Positions 11,001 through 23,000 of a DNA stretch of 64,000 bases are shown one piece after another. The DNA comes from Symsagittifera roscoffensis (Eukaryota > Xenacoelomorpha > Acoela > Convolutidae): the NCBI RefSeq assembly GCF_963678635.1, contig NC_087062.1, forward strand, positions 61,485,584 through 61,549,583, in the 5' to 3' direction. Each line of letters begins with the position of its first letter. Positions within the stretch are counted from its first letter, which is position 1. Position numbers and translations under genes: made by a program. The notes beneath the pieces were generated by a model. The model saw only the letters and a list, made by a program, of their open reading frames with translations, was not told where the DNA came from and ran no database searches.

Positions 11001-14000
11001 TTGCAAAAAAAACTTCGGCGAGAACAATTTTTAGGATGTTTTCCTGGAACAAAAAAAATCAAAGGAACGTCTTCACCTCGCTCAATGACGCTTACAAAGC
11101 AATCAAAACTATAGCCATGATTAAAAAATGAGAAAGAACTTGAAAAGAAAAAATTGAAAAAGAAAGTCAAAGTAATTGCAAAAAATACAACTTCGGCAAG
11201 AACAACTTTTAGGAATAGTTGAACAAAATGAGTTTTTTAAAACACTTTTCCCTGTTAAAAAAAGTGTATGATATCACTTTGTTCATTAGCACTTGATACA
11301 TTCAGCTCATTGGTTTAAGAGTTTCTTCAGCTTTCATTTTTTAGAACTAACTGCATTGAAACTTTAAAAGTAAGCCCACTTATTCCCTTTCAATTTTAAG
11401 TATTTATGTTAATACTTTTTTCGTTAAGTTAAAAAAAAAGAAAAATACCATGATGACCTATATAAAAACTATGTTCGTCGACTCATAAAAATTTGAAACC
11501 AATAAAATGACATTTAATTAAACATAGCCAACTGACAGTTGGAAAAGAGTAATGAACGCAAGGAAACTGAAAAAAAACGATGTTTTTTCAAAAATCTTCA
11601 ACATTTGAATTACGAAAAAAATAGATGGCCTTAAAGCTCTTTGAAATTGCTGAGCAATTTATATGATGAACAATTTTGTGTTAAAATTAACCCGATTTAA
11701 GAATACTGGATTAATAGGTAAAACTTTTATTTAGCTGGGAAATCTGATAATTAATTTATAAGAAGTCGACTGGGAAATAAGAATTCGACCACGTTTTTCG
11801 TGACCTTTACAATTTTCCAGTTCGATAGTTGAGTCTTCCTTCCTTTTAACAATAGAATTGCACTGAAGTTCAAAAAATCACACTGAATTTCAGAATTGCA
11901 CTGAAGTTCAAAAAAAATTCAAACCGCGATAAAACGAAATTGAGCATGAACAAACTTTTTTTTCAGGACAAACGACTTAACCCTGAAAAAAAACGATAAA
12001 AAATAATTTCCACTTTCGAAACTACAAATTGTTCACGACGTTTGCGCCATTTCCACGTTTGTATTTGGAGAGTGCTAATTACATTACTTTCAGCGGATGA
12101 ACTTCGATTGAAATCAAAAAGTGCATAATAACCTAAGTGCATTCATAAATGCATTAATATGTATGAATGCACATCTGTAGTTATTTGAGCGTTTTAGGGC
12201 TTTTTCTTGACAAAAACATCAGCAAGACCTATATTAGAGCACTCACGTTCATTACTCTTAAGCAAGAACATAAACAAATAGAAAACTCAACCACTTTCTT
12301 AAAAACCACATGACCTAAATGAGTAAATTAACATTGACCTAAATGAGTAAAAATGTATCAAAATATTTGAAATATACTTATTTTTTAAAACAAATTTTAG
12401 CTTAATCTATCAAAAAACTCAGCACATACTATTAAGCACTTGAACCTTTTCTGCTGCTTTAACAATAGTTGAACATCATTTTGTCCGGCCTCTTCGAAGA
12501 AGCATTGAACTAATTTCTTTTCAGTATTATCTCAATTCAAAATCAGTGACCACCAAGACAAGTCGCATTCAGCCGAGAAACCTAACAAATAATAGACTTG
12601 TCATACAGGATCTGCAGTTTCCGCATTGTCAGTTTTTTATTCTGGGTAAATACATCGTCAACTTATCTGTTTTGAGAAACTCACAAACTGTCGGCCAAAA
12701 AACTACTTGCACACGATTTGTAAAAAAAAACAATTTATTTTTGTAATTTTGACTTAAAAACCTAATATCTATATTGGGTTGATATTCTGTGTGCTTCGTG
12801 TACAGCAAATAGCCACTTTTTGTTCAGACCCCTCTCGAAGAGTTGGAGGGAATATGGCGTATGGTCTATTTTTATCCGGCCAACTTTGACTGCCTCAAGG
12901 AAAGCTCGTGGGGCTTAAAGAATGGTATCATAAAACCCTATTTGTTTTGACTCGCATTATAAAAAAACTCTCTAGTGTCGAGAAAAACTGTTCTTACTTT
13001 TCTCTTCGTTTTTCTCATGAAAAAAATTGTTTGAAAGAATATTGCCTACAGTATATATAATAATTTTAAAACAAGTCTCAAAATTTGACTATCAATTAAG
13101 GACAATCAACGGGCCTAAAAATCCTTACATTAAATTCACATTACAGTAATTGTATTCAAAATGTACAATGCACTTAACACTTTGGTTCTGATTTTATTCA
13201 CAGGCGATTCAAAAAATAACACGGCAGCTAGCCGAAAAAGAATGCACGAAATGCAAATAGACAAAATTTGCAGGTAATAGTTTAGAATATAGCAAACTGA
13301 AGGCATCCACACCAATTTTGCATGTAATAAATTGGAAAGCATAGAGCGACATTGTATAAATTATGCATTTCAAAAAATTGCAAGACAAATTGAACTCGAA
13401 AACTTTTGAAATCGAATTCTTATTATTGTTATGTTTGAAACAAATAGCTTTTTTCGGTTCACTTGATTAATTTACACAGAGCAAAGATTCATTTGATGAA
13501 TTTACACAAACAATAGCCAGAACGCGACAAAAAGCACCTCTTAAAATTTTAAAAAGTCCAGTAAGAAAGAGTAAAAATAAGCCTCGAACTAGTAAAAATT
13601 AGGCGACGTCTTGTATTCGAACCTACTGCGACCTAGAAATTATCAGTCTCACGCATCAACTACTCAGCTACGAACGCTTACACCATTACAAACACTAGCC
13701 ACAAATAAAGCAGCTATAAAATTTCTAATACTACAGATCGTGATTATAGCAAAAAGGCACACAAATGAACACTTTTATTTGCGAGTTAGGTTAGAAAAAA
13801 AGCAGGTTGGTACTGGAACCCTAGCTGCTGACTAGTGTAATAATGCATCAACTGAGTTAACTGATTTCTATTCGAATGTCGAAGCACATGCTAATAAAGG
13901 CCGTGAAGGTGCCAACTGAGCAGTCATAACTTGGGTGAAAAGCAGTCATAACGTTGAGTAAAAAAATTTTGGGCTTTATAAATTTTGTCAGACTCCGCCC

Positions 14001-17000
14001 AGACCATGAGCACATGAACATTAAAAAAAATTTCGCCCTTCATACGATGCAACATGAATACCTGCTTCATTTAAAATTTTAGATATGGTATTGATATGGT
14101 AAAATAGCTGAACCTTCAAAAAAGTGCATGCTGTTGAAATGAAGTCGAAAATTAGTAGACACAAGTGTAATTTTTATTATATAGAAAATCTCAAGTGCAC
14201 AAATAATTTCATTTGAGTTTTTTACACAGGGTTCAAGCGGAGCTTCGCATCACCTGCGATACATCAAAAATTATAAGACGAAAAAACTAGGTCTACAAAA
14301 GTTTAAATTACGTATGCCTCGATAGAAGTTCATCACAGGCAAGCGGGCCAGGCATTTGAATATTAAATTAGCAAGAGAGCAAAACTTATGAAGAGGCAGC
14401 AAAGCCGACCACCTTTGAGCAGACACAAGTTGCGCCGAAAAAAATACGAGTTTATAAATAAATCTATAAAGTTTTAAGTCCCTCCTGAAATAACAAAAAA
14501 AAACTTGCACTTGCAATTAAATCAAAAGTTGCTTAAATCGCAAGAAAAATCCGCGGTGTTGCAACTAAGTCGACAAAACTTGAGCAGACAAGAAAGTCCG
14601 ACAATTCTATTTTTACCGGAAACAAATTCAATTGCATACATATTGAAAAAAAAAAGATCTGGTCGGGACTCCATCCCCAGACTTAGGGTACAAAGGCGAC
14701 GGCGATACCTTTAGGCGAACTGTGAAGGAACCTGGAAGTTGTTAAGTTTCAATCATAAAGCAAGTTGAAGACTTGCTGCGAGAAAAAATCTAGTACCCAA
14801 TTACATTATACTTGCTCGCGCAAGTGTAATATTAGAGATACAGAAACTCAGAGAACAACAGGGCGACATCTGGTGTGGCTGTTTTGATATGTGCAAGTGC
14901 GGAGTGCTTAACTTCACTGCTCTTACCATTAGTGGCCATTGGCTTGCCGGCTAAATAGCGAATTGAATATTAACTTTTAAATGTGGACTAATTAGGCCAT
15001 GACAAACATATTTGGTCTTCATTCTTAAACTTGTTAAAATTTCTTCTTACACCATAAAGTTGATGCTTACGTGAGGTTGGTGGTGGGAGCCGACTATTTA
15101 TTCAAGCTATGTAAAACTCAAATAATAAATAGCATCATAAGCGCACTAATTGACACTATAGTCTGTTCTTACCCGGACTAGAGTGACCTCCGTTGCTCAT
15201 CAATTGTTGCTGCTGTGCCGAGGACACCATAGGCATCTGTTGATGACTCATTCCGCCCATCCCCATTGGGCCAAACGAGTCTAGTTCATTGACGGTGAAT
15301 GCTCCTTGTGGTCCTGCGCCCGGGTGTCCCATAGGTGGTGGAGGCAAGGGCTGGTTGCCTTGGTAGCCGGCTGTCCTAGGCTGGTAGCCCATGTACTGCG
15401 GTGCTCCCCATGGACTTGCATAGGGCAGGGGTGCTAGCACGTCGTTTTCCTCGTCAACCTCCAGGGGATCTCTCTCACGCTGCTTCAGATTTGCGCCTGC
15501 ATTACTGTTGTCTCCAGGGTAGGACAAATTGTTCATATCTGTACGAAAAAAGACTAAACATAGCCAACAGACAGTTGAAAAAGTGTCAATCAATTCAAGG
15601 AGACCTCGAATAAATTGACTTCTTTTGAAAAAACTCAACTTGTCGAATTACACAAAACATATTTCAAGTTACAGCTCATTGAATTTCCAGAATCTTTTAT
15701 AATTGACAATTTTTGATCAATCCCAATGAAATATAGTTTTAAGGCTCTTTTTCCTTCCCCCCCCCCCCCACCTGCAATTTTTTACAAGTAAGTTTGTTGA
15801 CCACATTGACGACTGTTATGAAAAGTGACATATAGACTAATTAGGCCATGTCAAACATATTTGATCTTCATAATCAACCTCGTAAAACCACTCGTTACAC
15901 TCAAAAATTGAAGCTCGTCTGAGGTGGGGGGGGGGGGGGGAAGAGCCAGTTTTATACTCCGCTCGGAATTTTGAAAATTAAAATCCAGTTTTTGAAACTA
16001 GAAGTCATTCAAGTTTGCTTGCGTCATTTGACCTTTTTTTTAATTTGAGAAGTTAATGTGACTTCCATTTAGCAAATGAATTTAAATTGAACTTGAAACG
16101 AAGTCAAAAGACAAATAGCGAAACCATTTTTTCCATTAACACTTAATAAAGTAATCCCCAAGGAAGGGTGATATCAGAATTTAGAGCTATAAACTGACTG
16201 GTGATAGCGTGTTCGCTGTTGAAAATGTAGTAGCACTGTTCGGAGAATGAGGCCTTTCCCGTGGTGTGTTTGATGAAGCCATCTTTGAGTAGTCTGCTTG
16301 CATACTTGTGTGCATCTCTCCTCACAGAGAAGCCATCCAGGTGCTCGAACAGCCAGTCCACAAGGCTGTGGCCTACAGAAGCAGAGCACGCGAATTAGAC
16401 TAACACCAATCACCATCTTTCAATTTCGACGTCACTGAATAGAAAAGCATCAACTTTTAACGAACAACTAAGAGTACATCACAGGTTCTGACCTAGGAAG
16501 GCGTTAGGAATGGTGATCTTGAGCCACATCCTGTCCTTGATCTCCAGACCAGAGTTGGGCATTTGGACCGCACGCAATACAGTGAGCACGTCTGTCTTGG
16601 TTGATAAATGATGTCCACCTATCATTCCCATCCCCATTGCCCCTCCCATATTTTCCTGCTGCTGCTGTTGCTGGTGGTAATCTGCACTGCTCATCCCAAA
16701 AATCGGAGTCCCGTTTGGTCCAACCATCTGACCAGGTCCTCCGCTTCCAGGAGTGCCAACTGATCCTCCCCCACTGCCTCCGCCGGATATCATGTTTCCC
16801 ATTTGACCTCCGGGACCTCCACCAGAGAACGTGGGGGCTCCTGATGCACTGGGTGGGGGCGCACCTGTGATTGCAGCCAGTAGGTAATTCGTGCTGTCTG
16901 CTCGACCGGGATAGATTATGCTGCCTGTTAATAAGCAACGCAAGCTGGTTAGCTCAACACTAGCTCAAACGGTTAGTACAAACAATTGAATCCAAAACCC

Positions 17001-20000
17001 CAGAGCCAAGTTTTTTATTTAAAGAAACTTGGCAGTTATTATTGGTTGATTTAGTAGCGTTTGGCGGCTATTGAAATACCGTTGACTTTTGTATCAGAAT
17101 GTTAGGATAGATCGCATTTCAAACCGAAGCGCATATCACATGATTGACGGCTACTTACTTTCAGGGAGAGAAGAGGACAGAGACCCGTCTGAAGTGACTG
17201 AGGCAAGCGAGGGACTAATTGGCCCACTGCCACCTCCCCCAGGACCACCGCCCTTGTAGTTCATCATGCGACTGGCCTGTTCAACCCAAGACTGCGGATC
17301 TCCAGCTGTAGAGCGCAGCTGCTGGGACATATGGTCATTGGCCTTGGGCAGTGAAAGGTAAGACTGAGGGTTTGGGTTCCAGCATTTTGCTACCACTAGC
17401 TTGATGGGTCCAGGGCGTACCACGACATCTCGCAGAATCTTGACAGCGTCGTCATTGCTCATGTTTTCAAAAGAGTACTCGTTAACTTGTAGGATCATGT
17501 CTCCCGGCTCTATTCTTCCATCCTGTGCTACTGCGCCGCCGGGCATAATTGTGCCGACGTAGATACCACCGTCACCCTGCTTGTGTGTCTGTCCTACTAT
17601 GGAGATGCCCAGAAAGCTGGTCGTTTCTTAAACCAAAAAGGCAATGGTAAACTATATTTAAGTACAACTAATTCCAATGCGGGCAATAGTTAAGGATCAT
17701 TTGTTTGAAGGGTAATCACACTTACTCTCCGAGACCGTAACTTTATAAATCTTGAAAAAAATATCAGGTAATTGGAACGCTTTTCATGTCATAGAGCATT
17801 AATTCTGTAGGTCTATTGAGTCAACCTTCGTCTGTCGCAAGAAACTTTCAGTTTCGTATCCGTTTGACAAGTTTTGACCTGTTAGGTACGTACAATAAAT
17901 CCCATAAGTTATTTGGACTTTTCTTACCCATGGAGAGTGTAACTGTAATGATGTTGAGCGACATTGTTGAATCGGTGATACTGCTGAACGAATTGGCCTG
18001 TAACACATCCATGTTTTAAACACACAATATCAACAAGGAGGGCCGGTTGCTGTGCAAATAGCAAATAATGTTCCGACCATATTCTTTAAAAAAATACAAA
18101 AAAATTTAATGTTTTTTTTTCAAATTAGTGTTGTTGTTTTAATCGTGGTGAGATGAAAGGATCTGATGAAAACCAGGAAATTAGGCCTATTCGACAGTTA
18201 CAGTAAAATAGGCAAATAGGTCAACGGTTTTTGTCAAAAAAATAACCAAAAAAAAACAAAATTTTTCTTTGCAGAAATTATTTTTTTGCAGAAAAATGAA
18301 AAACTTTAAAAAACATTTTTAATGGAGTTGTGTAAAATTTCAAGTCTTATCCTTCTATAATAAGCCTGCTCGCTTTCTTTACTCGCTGGAAATTAGACTC
18401 AAACTCAGACATTTCAAAACAGTTTTTCTCAACACTGGGACAACTTTTTTGAAAACTTTTTTATGGCGTTCGAATCACGAGTAAAAAGGCTTTAATATGA
18501 TATATCGCTCAACCTATTTCGATGATTATTTGTGGTGCCTGCATTTGCGTGAAAAAAAAACTAAAACACACCTGAATACAGTTCCTCCTCCATTTTCAAT
18601 GGTCGGAACAACAAGAAAGCGCATCTAGTGCATCGATTAATTCATGACTAGCATCAGTGCTCTCAAAATTATATTTCAAAAAGTATGAAAGAGCAATGGA
18701 TAACTAACCCTGCCGTTGACGCGTCTCTGGAAGGGTTTCTTCTTTTTCTTGCGTTGGGGTCTTTGTCTTCCACCTGGAAGTCCCATCAATCTAGAAGGGA
18801 GATTTCCACCAGTCGAAGAGCTGAATCTAAACAAAGAATGCGGTGGTAACTTAAGAACTTCAAAAAAAAAATCTTGACAATGAAAAAAAATTTCAGTTCA
18901 GTATTTAAACAAATCTCTAAATTTTAACCGACAATAAATATTTCAAACTGTTCCTCTTCCACATATTTCAAACGGGTTGAAACTTGACCTTTGTCATATA
19001 TTAGGAGCAAACAAATTTTTAAACATTCACATCAATTATGCAAGCTCCTGAAATGCAAGAGCTACCCAAAAAACTGCCAGGAGGACGTGTCTCAAAAACA
19101 CGGTAAATTTGAAGCGGATCGCATATTTCACCCCTTTCTAAATTTACCGTCATTTTATTCAGATAAGAAACACAGCCAACAAAAAATTGAAAATTTGGAT
19201 CTTGTTAACTTTTTCCCCCCTATGGTACCTTGTAACGAATCTCTCCCCCCCTCCCCCTATAAAGAACGAATTGAACAGTTAAGCAAATACAAATTTAGTA
19301 CCTTGTAACGAATTTCCCCCAATAGCAATAGGGGGGGATAATTAACCAGATCCGAAAACTTTTCACTGAACTAAAGAAAGCCGAAAAAACGAATGCCTTT
19401 TTTATGCCGAATTTTCAACTTTTGAATTTCGAAGAAACAGATCGCGTTGAAACTCTTTGAATTTCGAGAATTTTCGATGAACGACACACTTACTTAAAAA
19501 ACTAACCGAATTCGAGAAGACTGTGCCAACGGGTAACTTTTTTTTTATTCCGCTGGGAAATTCTTAAACTAAAACCCATGTTCAAAACTCAAAACCATTC
19601 ACGGTTTTTCACGCCCTTTGCACTTGTTATTGAAGAGCGTAAGTTTATTTCGTTTGGGCAATCAAATTCAAATCTAATTGAAAAGAAATGAAACGTTAAA
19701 GCGCGAAAAATCAAATTCGAGTGTGAAAAACTTTCAAGAGATTTCCTTAAAAAAAAACGAGAAACAAAAAACCCGCGACCTAAATGATGCCTTCTCTCAA
19801 TTCATTGACACCTAAAAAGTGTTGCTTTGAACAATGGTGACCTATATATTTCAAGACTGTGTCGACTCCCAGCTCATTAAATTTCGAATTTATAAGTTCA
19901 AACTAACAATGGAAAAAACGGCGGCAGATATGATTTTTTCCGGATTTGCTATGCTAGTGCTACATTAGACAAGAAGACCATATAATAGGGTGCCGGACAT

Positions 20001-23000
20001 CAAGCCGATGGGACTTCAAGCCGAAGTCTAAAATTAGGGACTTCAAGCCGAATAGTTCCTTATAAAGTCGTGAAGTGAAATAAGATTAACTTGAAAACTT
20101 TTGAAGAATTTCTGAATTTCATGATCTTTCTTTACTAGTTATCTGCGTTTTCATAAAATTTAAGCCTTCAAAGGATGTTTCGGAAAGTTGAAAAGTAAAA
20201 CATGGTTGAAGGCATTTTTCATTTTTATAATTTATGCATTTCAAAAACCGGCAGATACACCGACTGATATCATCTATGAATACAGACTGAAAAGCACGTC
20301 GCTTCTATCATACAGTTAGACGCATGAGACAACAAATGACAAGAACATTGCCAATTACTGTTTCCGACTAGTAACCGTGCATGTTTCAACTTTGAAACAC
20401 TTGTGATCCTTACAAAATTGGTATTGGCGTGCTGGAAAATGACCATATATATTTTATACTTCTCAGCAAAAATTTGCACTCGGCAGTTACTTACTGCATA
20501 TGACAGTATGGACAGAGGTATCGCGTTGCGATACATCCATGTTGTTGCATTTGATTCGCAAATTGCGCCTTTGAGTCGGAAGAGGAGTAACAATTGCATT
20601 TATTTTCCACTGGTTTCGACTGTGTCTGCGAACTCATGCGCACGCTACTCGAAGCACTACAATAATTTCCATAGTTTTGATACGCTTGCTCCTGGTGCTT
20701 TTGGACTACTGGTTGACAATGAAGTAGATCGTGTGAAGATTTTGTCTGCTGGGGTTGTGAGGGTGCAGGCGTTGAGGTATGGGTTGTTAGCACCGATGAT
20801 GATGATGGAGTGGATGGTGGTACCGGGAAATTCTCTGAGGAAAGCGACGATAGTAAACTATAGGGTACCGAGAATCGTAACCTCGACTTCTCATGTTCTT
20901 GCTGATTGTTGTAAGCATGTAACGAGTAGAGGTCATCGCATGATGTCAGACACGTCGCCATCGAATACATGTCAGCTGTTACTCCTAATCTATTGTTCAT
21001 TGTGGACACCTCTTCGTCGCTGTCATCTTCATATTCGTCTGCGTCTGGGTAGTACGAAAGCGATCCTCTCTCATACATGCTTTTAGGTCTTTCTCTCTGT
21101 TTTTGTCTGTTTTGCTTGTTTAGCTGATGTTGCCTGGTTCTCGTTGCAGGCACAGCTGGGACTCCAGAATTTCTATGGTTGCTCTTCGATTGCTGGGTGG
21201 AATTGTGATTGTTGTTGTGCGTAGAATTGGAATGACTCTTACGAGCGACATTTGTACCCTGTGTCTGATTGTTCCTATCAAACTCCGACGTTTTTTGCAT
21301 CTGTTTGATGTTCGCCCCTTGTTCCGGCGGGCGAGACGATTGCGGTTGTCGTGTTTGTGATATGTTTGCTTGTTGCGCATCGTCCGTTCTCTGTTGATTG
21401 TGAGTTCTAACCAGGATCTCCTTGTCTCGGTCCCATTCCACAGAGGAGAGAGATGGACACCTCTCATAACCTGCGCTCTCAGGACCCGTTCTTAGTCGAC
21501 CAGTCATTGCTGTAGAAAAACCTCGGCCGCCAATAAATCTCACTGAATTATAATTTAGTTTGTAGCACAGAGAAGTCACTAGACAATCTGTAATATATCC
21601 TGTATTTTAAGGAGGTTCGACGTTTGCAGCATCAATGATATTAGGCGAAGCATGCTCAACTTAAGAGAGCAGTAGAAAAATAATTGATCAAAATAGGTTT
21701 GACATCAATGCGAGTACATATACGTCGACAATAAATTCAGACCCCCACTCGACTGTTTGATTCAGTGTGAGATAAAATTTACTATTTGATGGCTCAATAG
21801 AACTTGAAGCAGAGCGGCTGCTAGTCAATCGGCGTCACAGATGTGATGCACAGTAAGCTGTGTTAAACAGGTGTGCGACGTCCGCTGTGGTAAGGCGAAT
21901 TGATTTCAGTCGATCAAACTACAGTAGTGTGCTTTAGAATCGAACAATGGTAATGCAATGTGAACGTAATACACTTTGCAGTTCAAATGGTAAAATTGAA
22001 TCGATTCGAGTAGTAATAATTGTAAAAGGTGATTGTGAATCAATTAAAAATGCGTTTCAATAAAATAATTTAGACGAGGCGGGACACATTCAACCAAATT
22101 CTTATCTCGATCTCTACAATATTCTTTATCTTGATAGATAAAATCAGAGGCCAAAATTGGTTCATAAAGAAATGTACGCCAGTGATTATGTAATATTGTG
22201 TTGATTTGAATGGTATGTTTTGTTGTTGCACCTGGTGCGAACCTGATTGCACTTCCCATGGATGTTGGTATCATTAAGACGAAGAGACGCGAACACAACA
22301 GGACATGGTAATACCTAATTGGAACCACGAAACATTTCCACAATTACTACCAGTGCTTCTAGCTTCTCTTCTTTTTGATTTCTCTCTTTGACTCTTAATA
22401 CGACAAGTATTTGGCAAACAGAAGAGCAAGAACAATTCGCTCACAGCCAGATTCGCAATCGGAGTCAGAACTCAATTAAACTTAACTCTCTCGACACAAT
22501 TGCACTACTAGAAGCAAGACAGCAATTATTACTGGTGTTAATGTTTCACTACGGAAAAACACATGGAATATTAAGATTCAGAAATAATGAGAAACCGATT
22601 TCCAGCAAAAAAAAAAAACAGACGATTAGAGTAAACAACATTACCATTCGCATGTCATGATAACAATATATCTGGAGCGGCCATCGATTCATAAGATCTA
22701 AAATCCTTAAATGAACATAATAATATGAAGGAGCGCAGTTCAGTATATTATGTTTCACTCAATCATAAAACAGGGTATTCAATTAAGAATAAAACAGAAA
22801 AATGGGCAGGGCTCATTATCAAAGAGTAATTGTCTGCCAGTATCAATGTTATAAACCGTGACTCTTGAGGAGCAGACAGGGTTGGTAATAATGAATCCAC
22901 GAAAATAATCACAACTCTGAGTGCTCGGTCAGGTCGTAATAGTTCTCTTCGGGATTTCACAGACGGTAGCGAACGTGTATTAAGTTGAATACAATGGCAG

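Larger units (their letters stand above)
8860..15172. other. Dvl intron 11, repeat-filled part
   Basis: 8,860-9,230 is unique. From 9,230 the intron is built of diverged copies of the hairpin-ended family (9,380-9,720; 9,940-10,560; 11,521-12,277), a ~480-bp duplicated segment (10,008-10,487 and 12,095-12,575), a local direct repeat (10,800-11,140), a tRNA-like SINE (13,595-13,850) and another near 14,650-14,720. No coding region is supported. Confidence 0.6.

Noticed and set aside
20403-21086. A 227-codon plus-strand frame.
   Set aside because: It is the antisense shadow of the better-organised minus-strand orphan gene.
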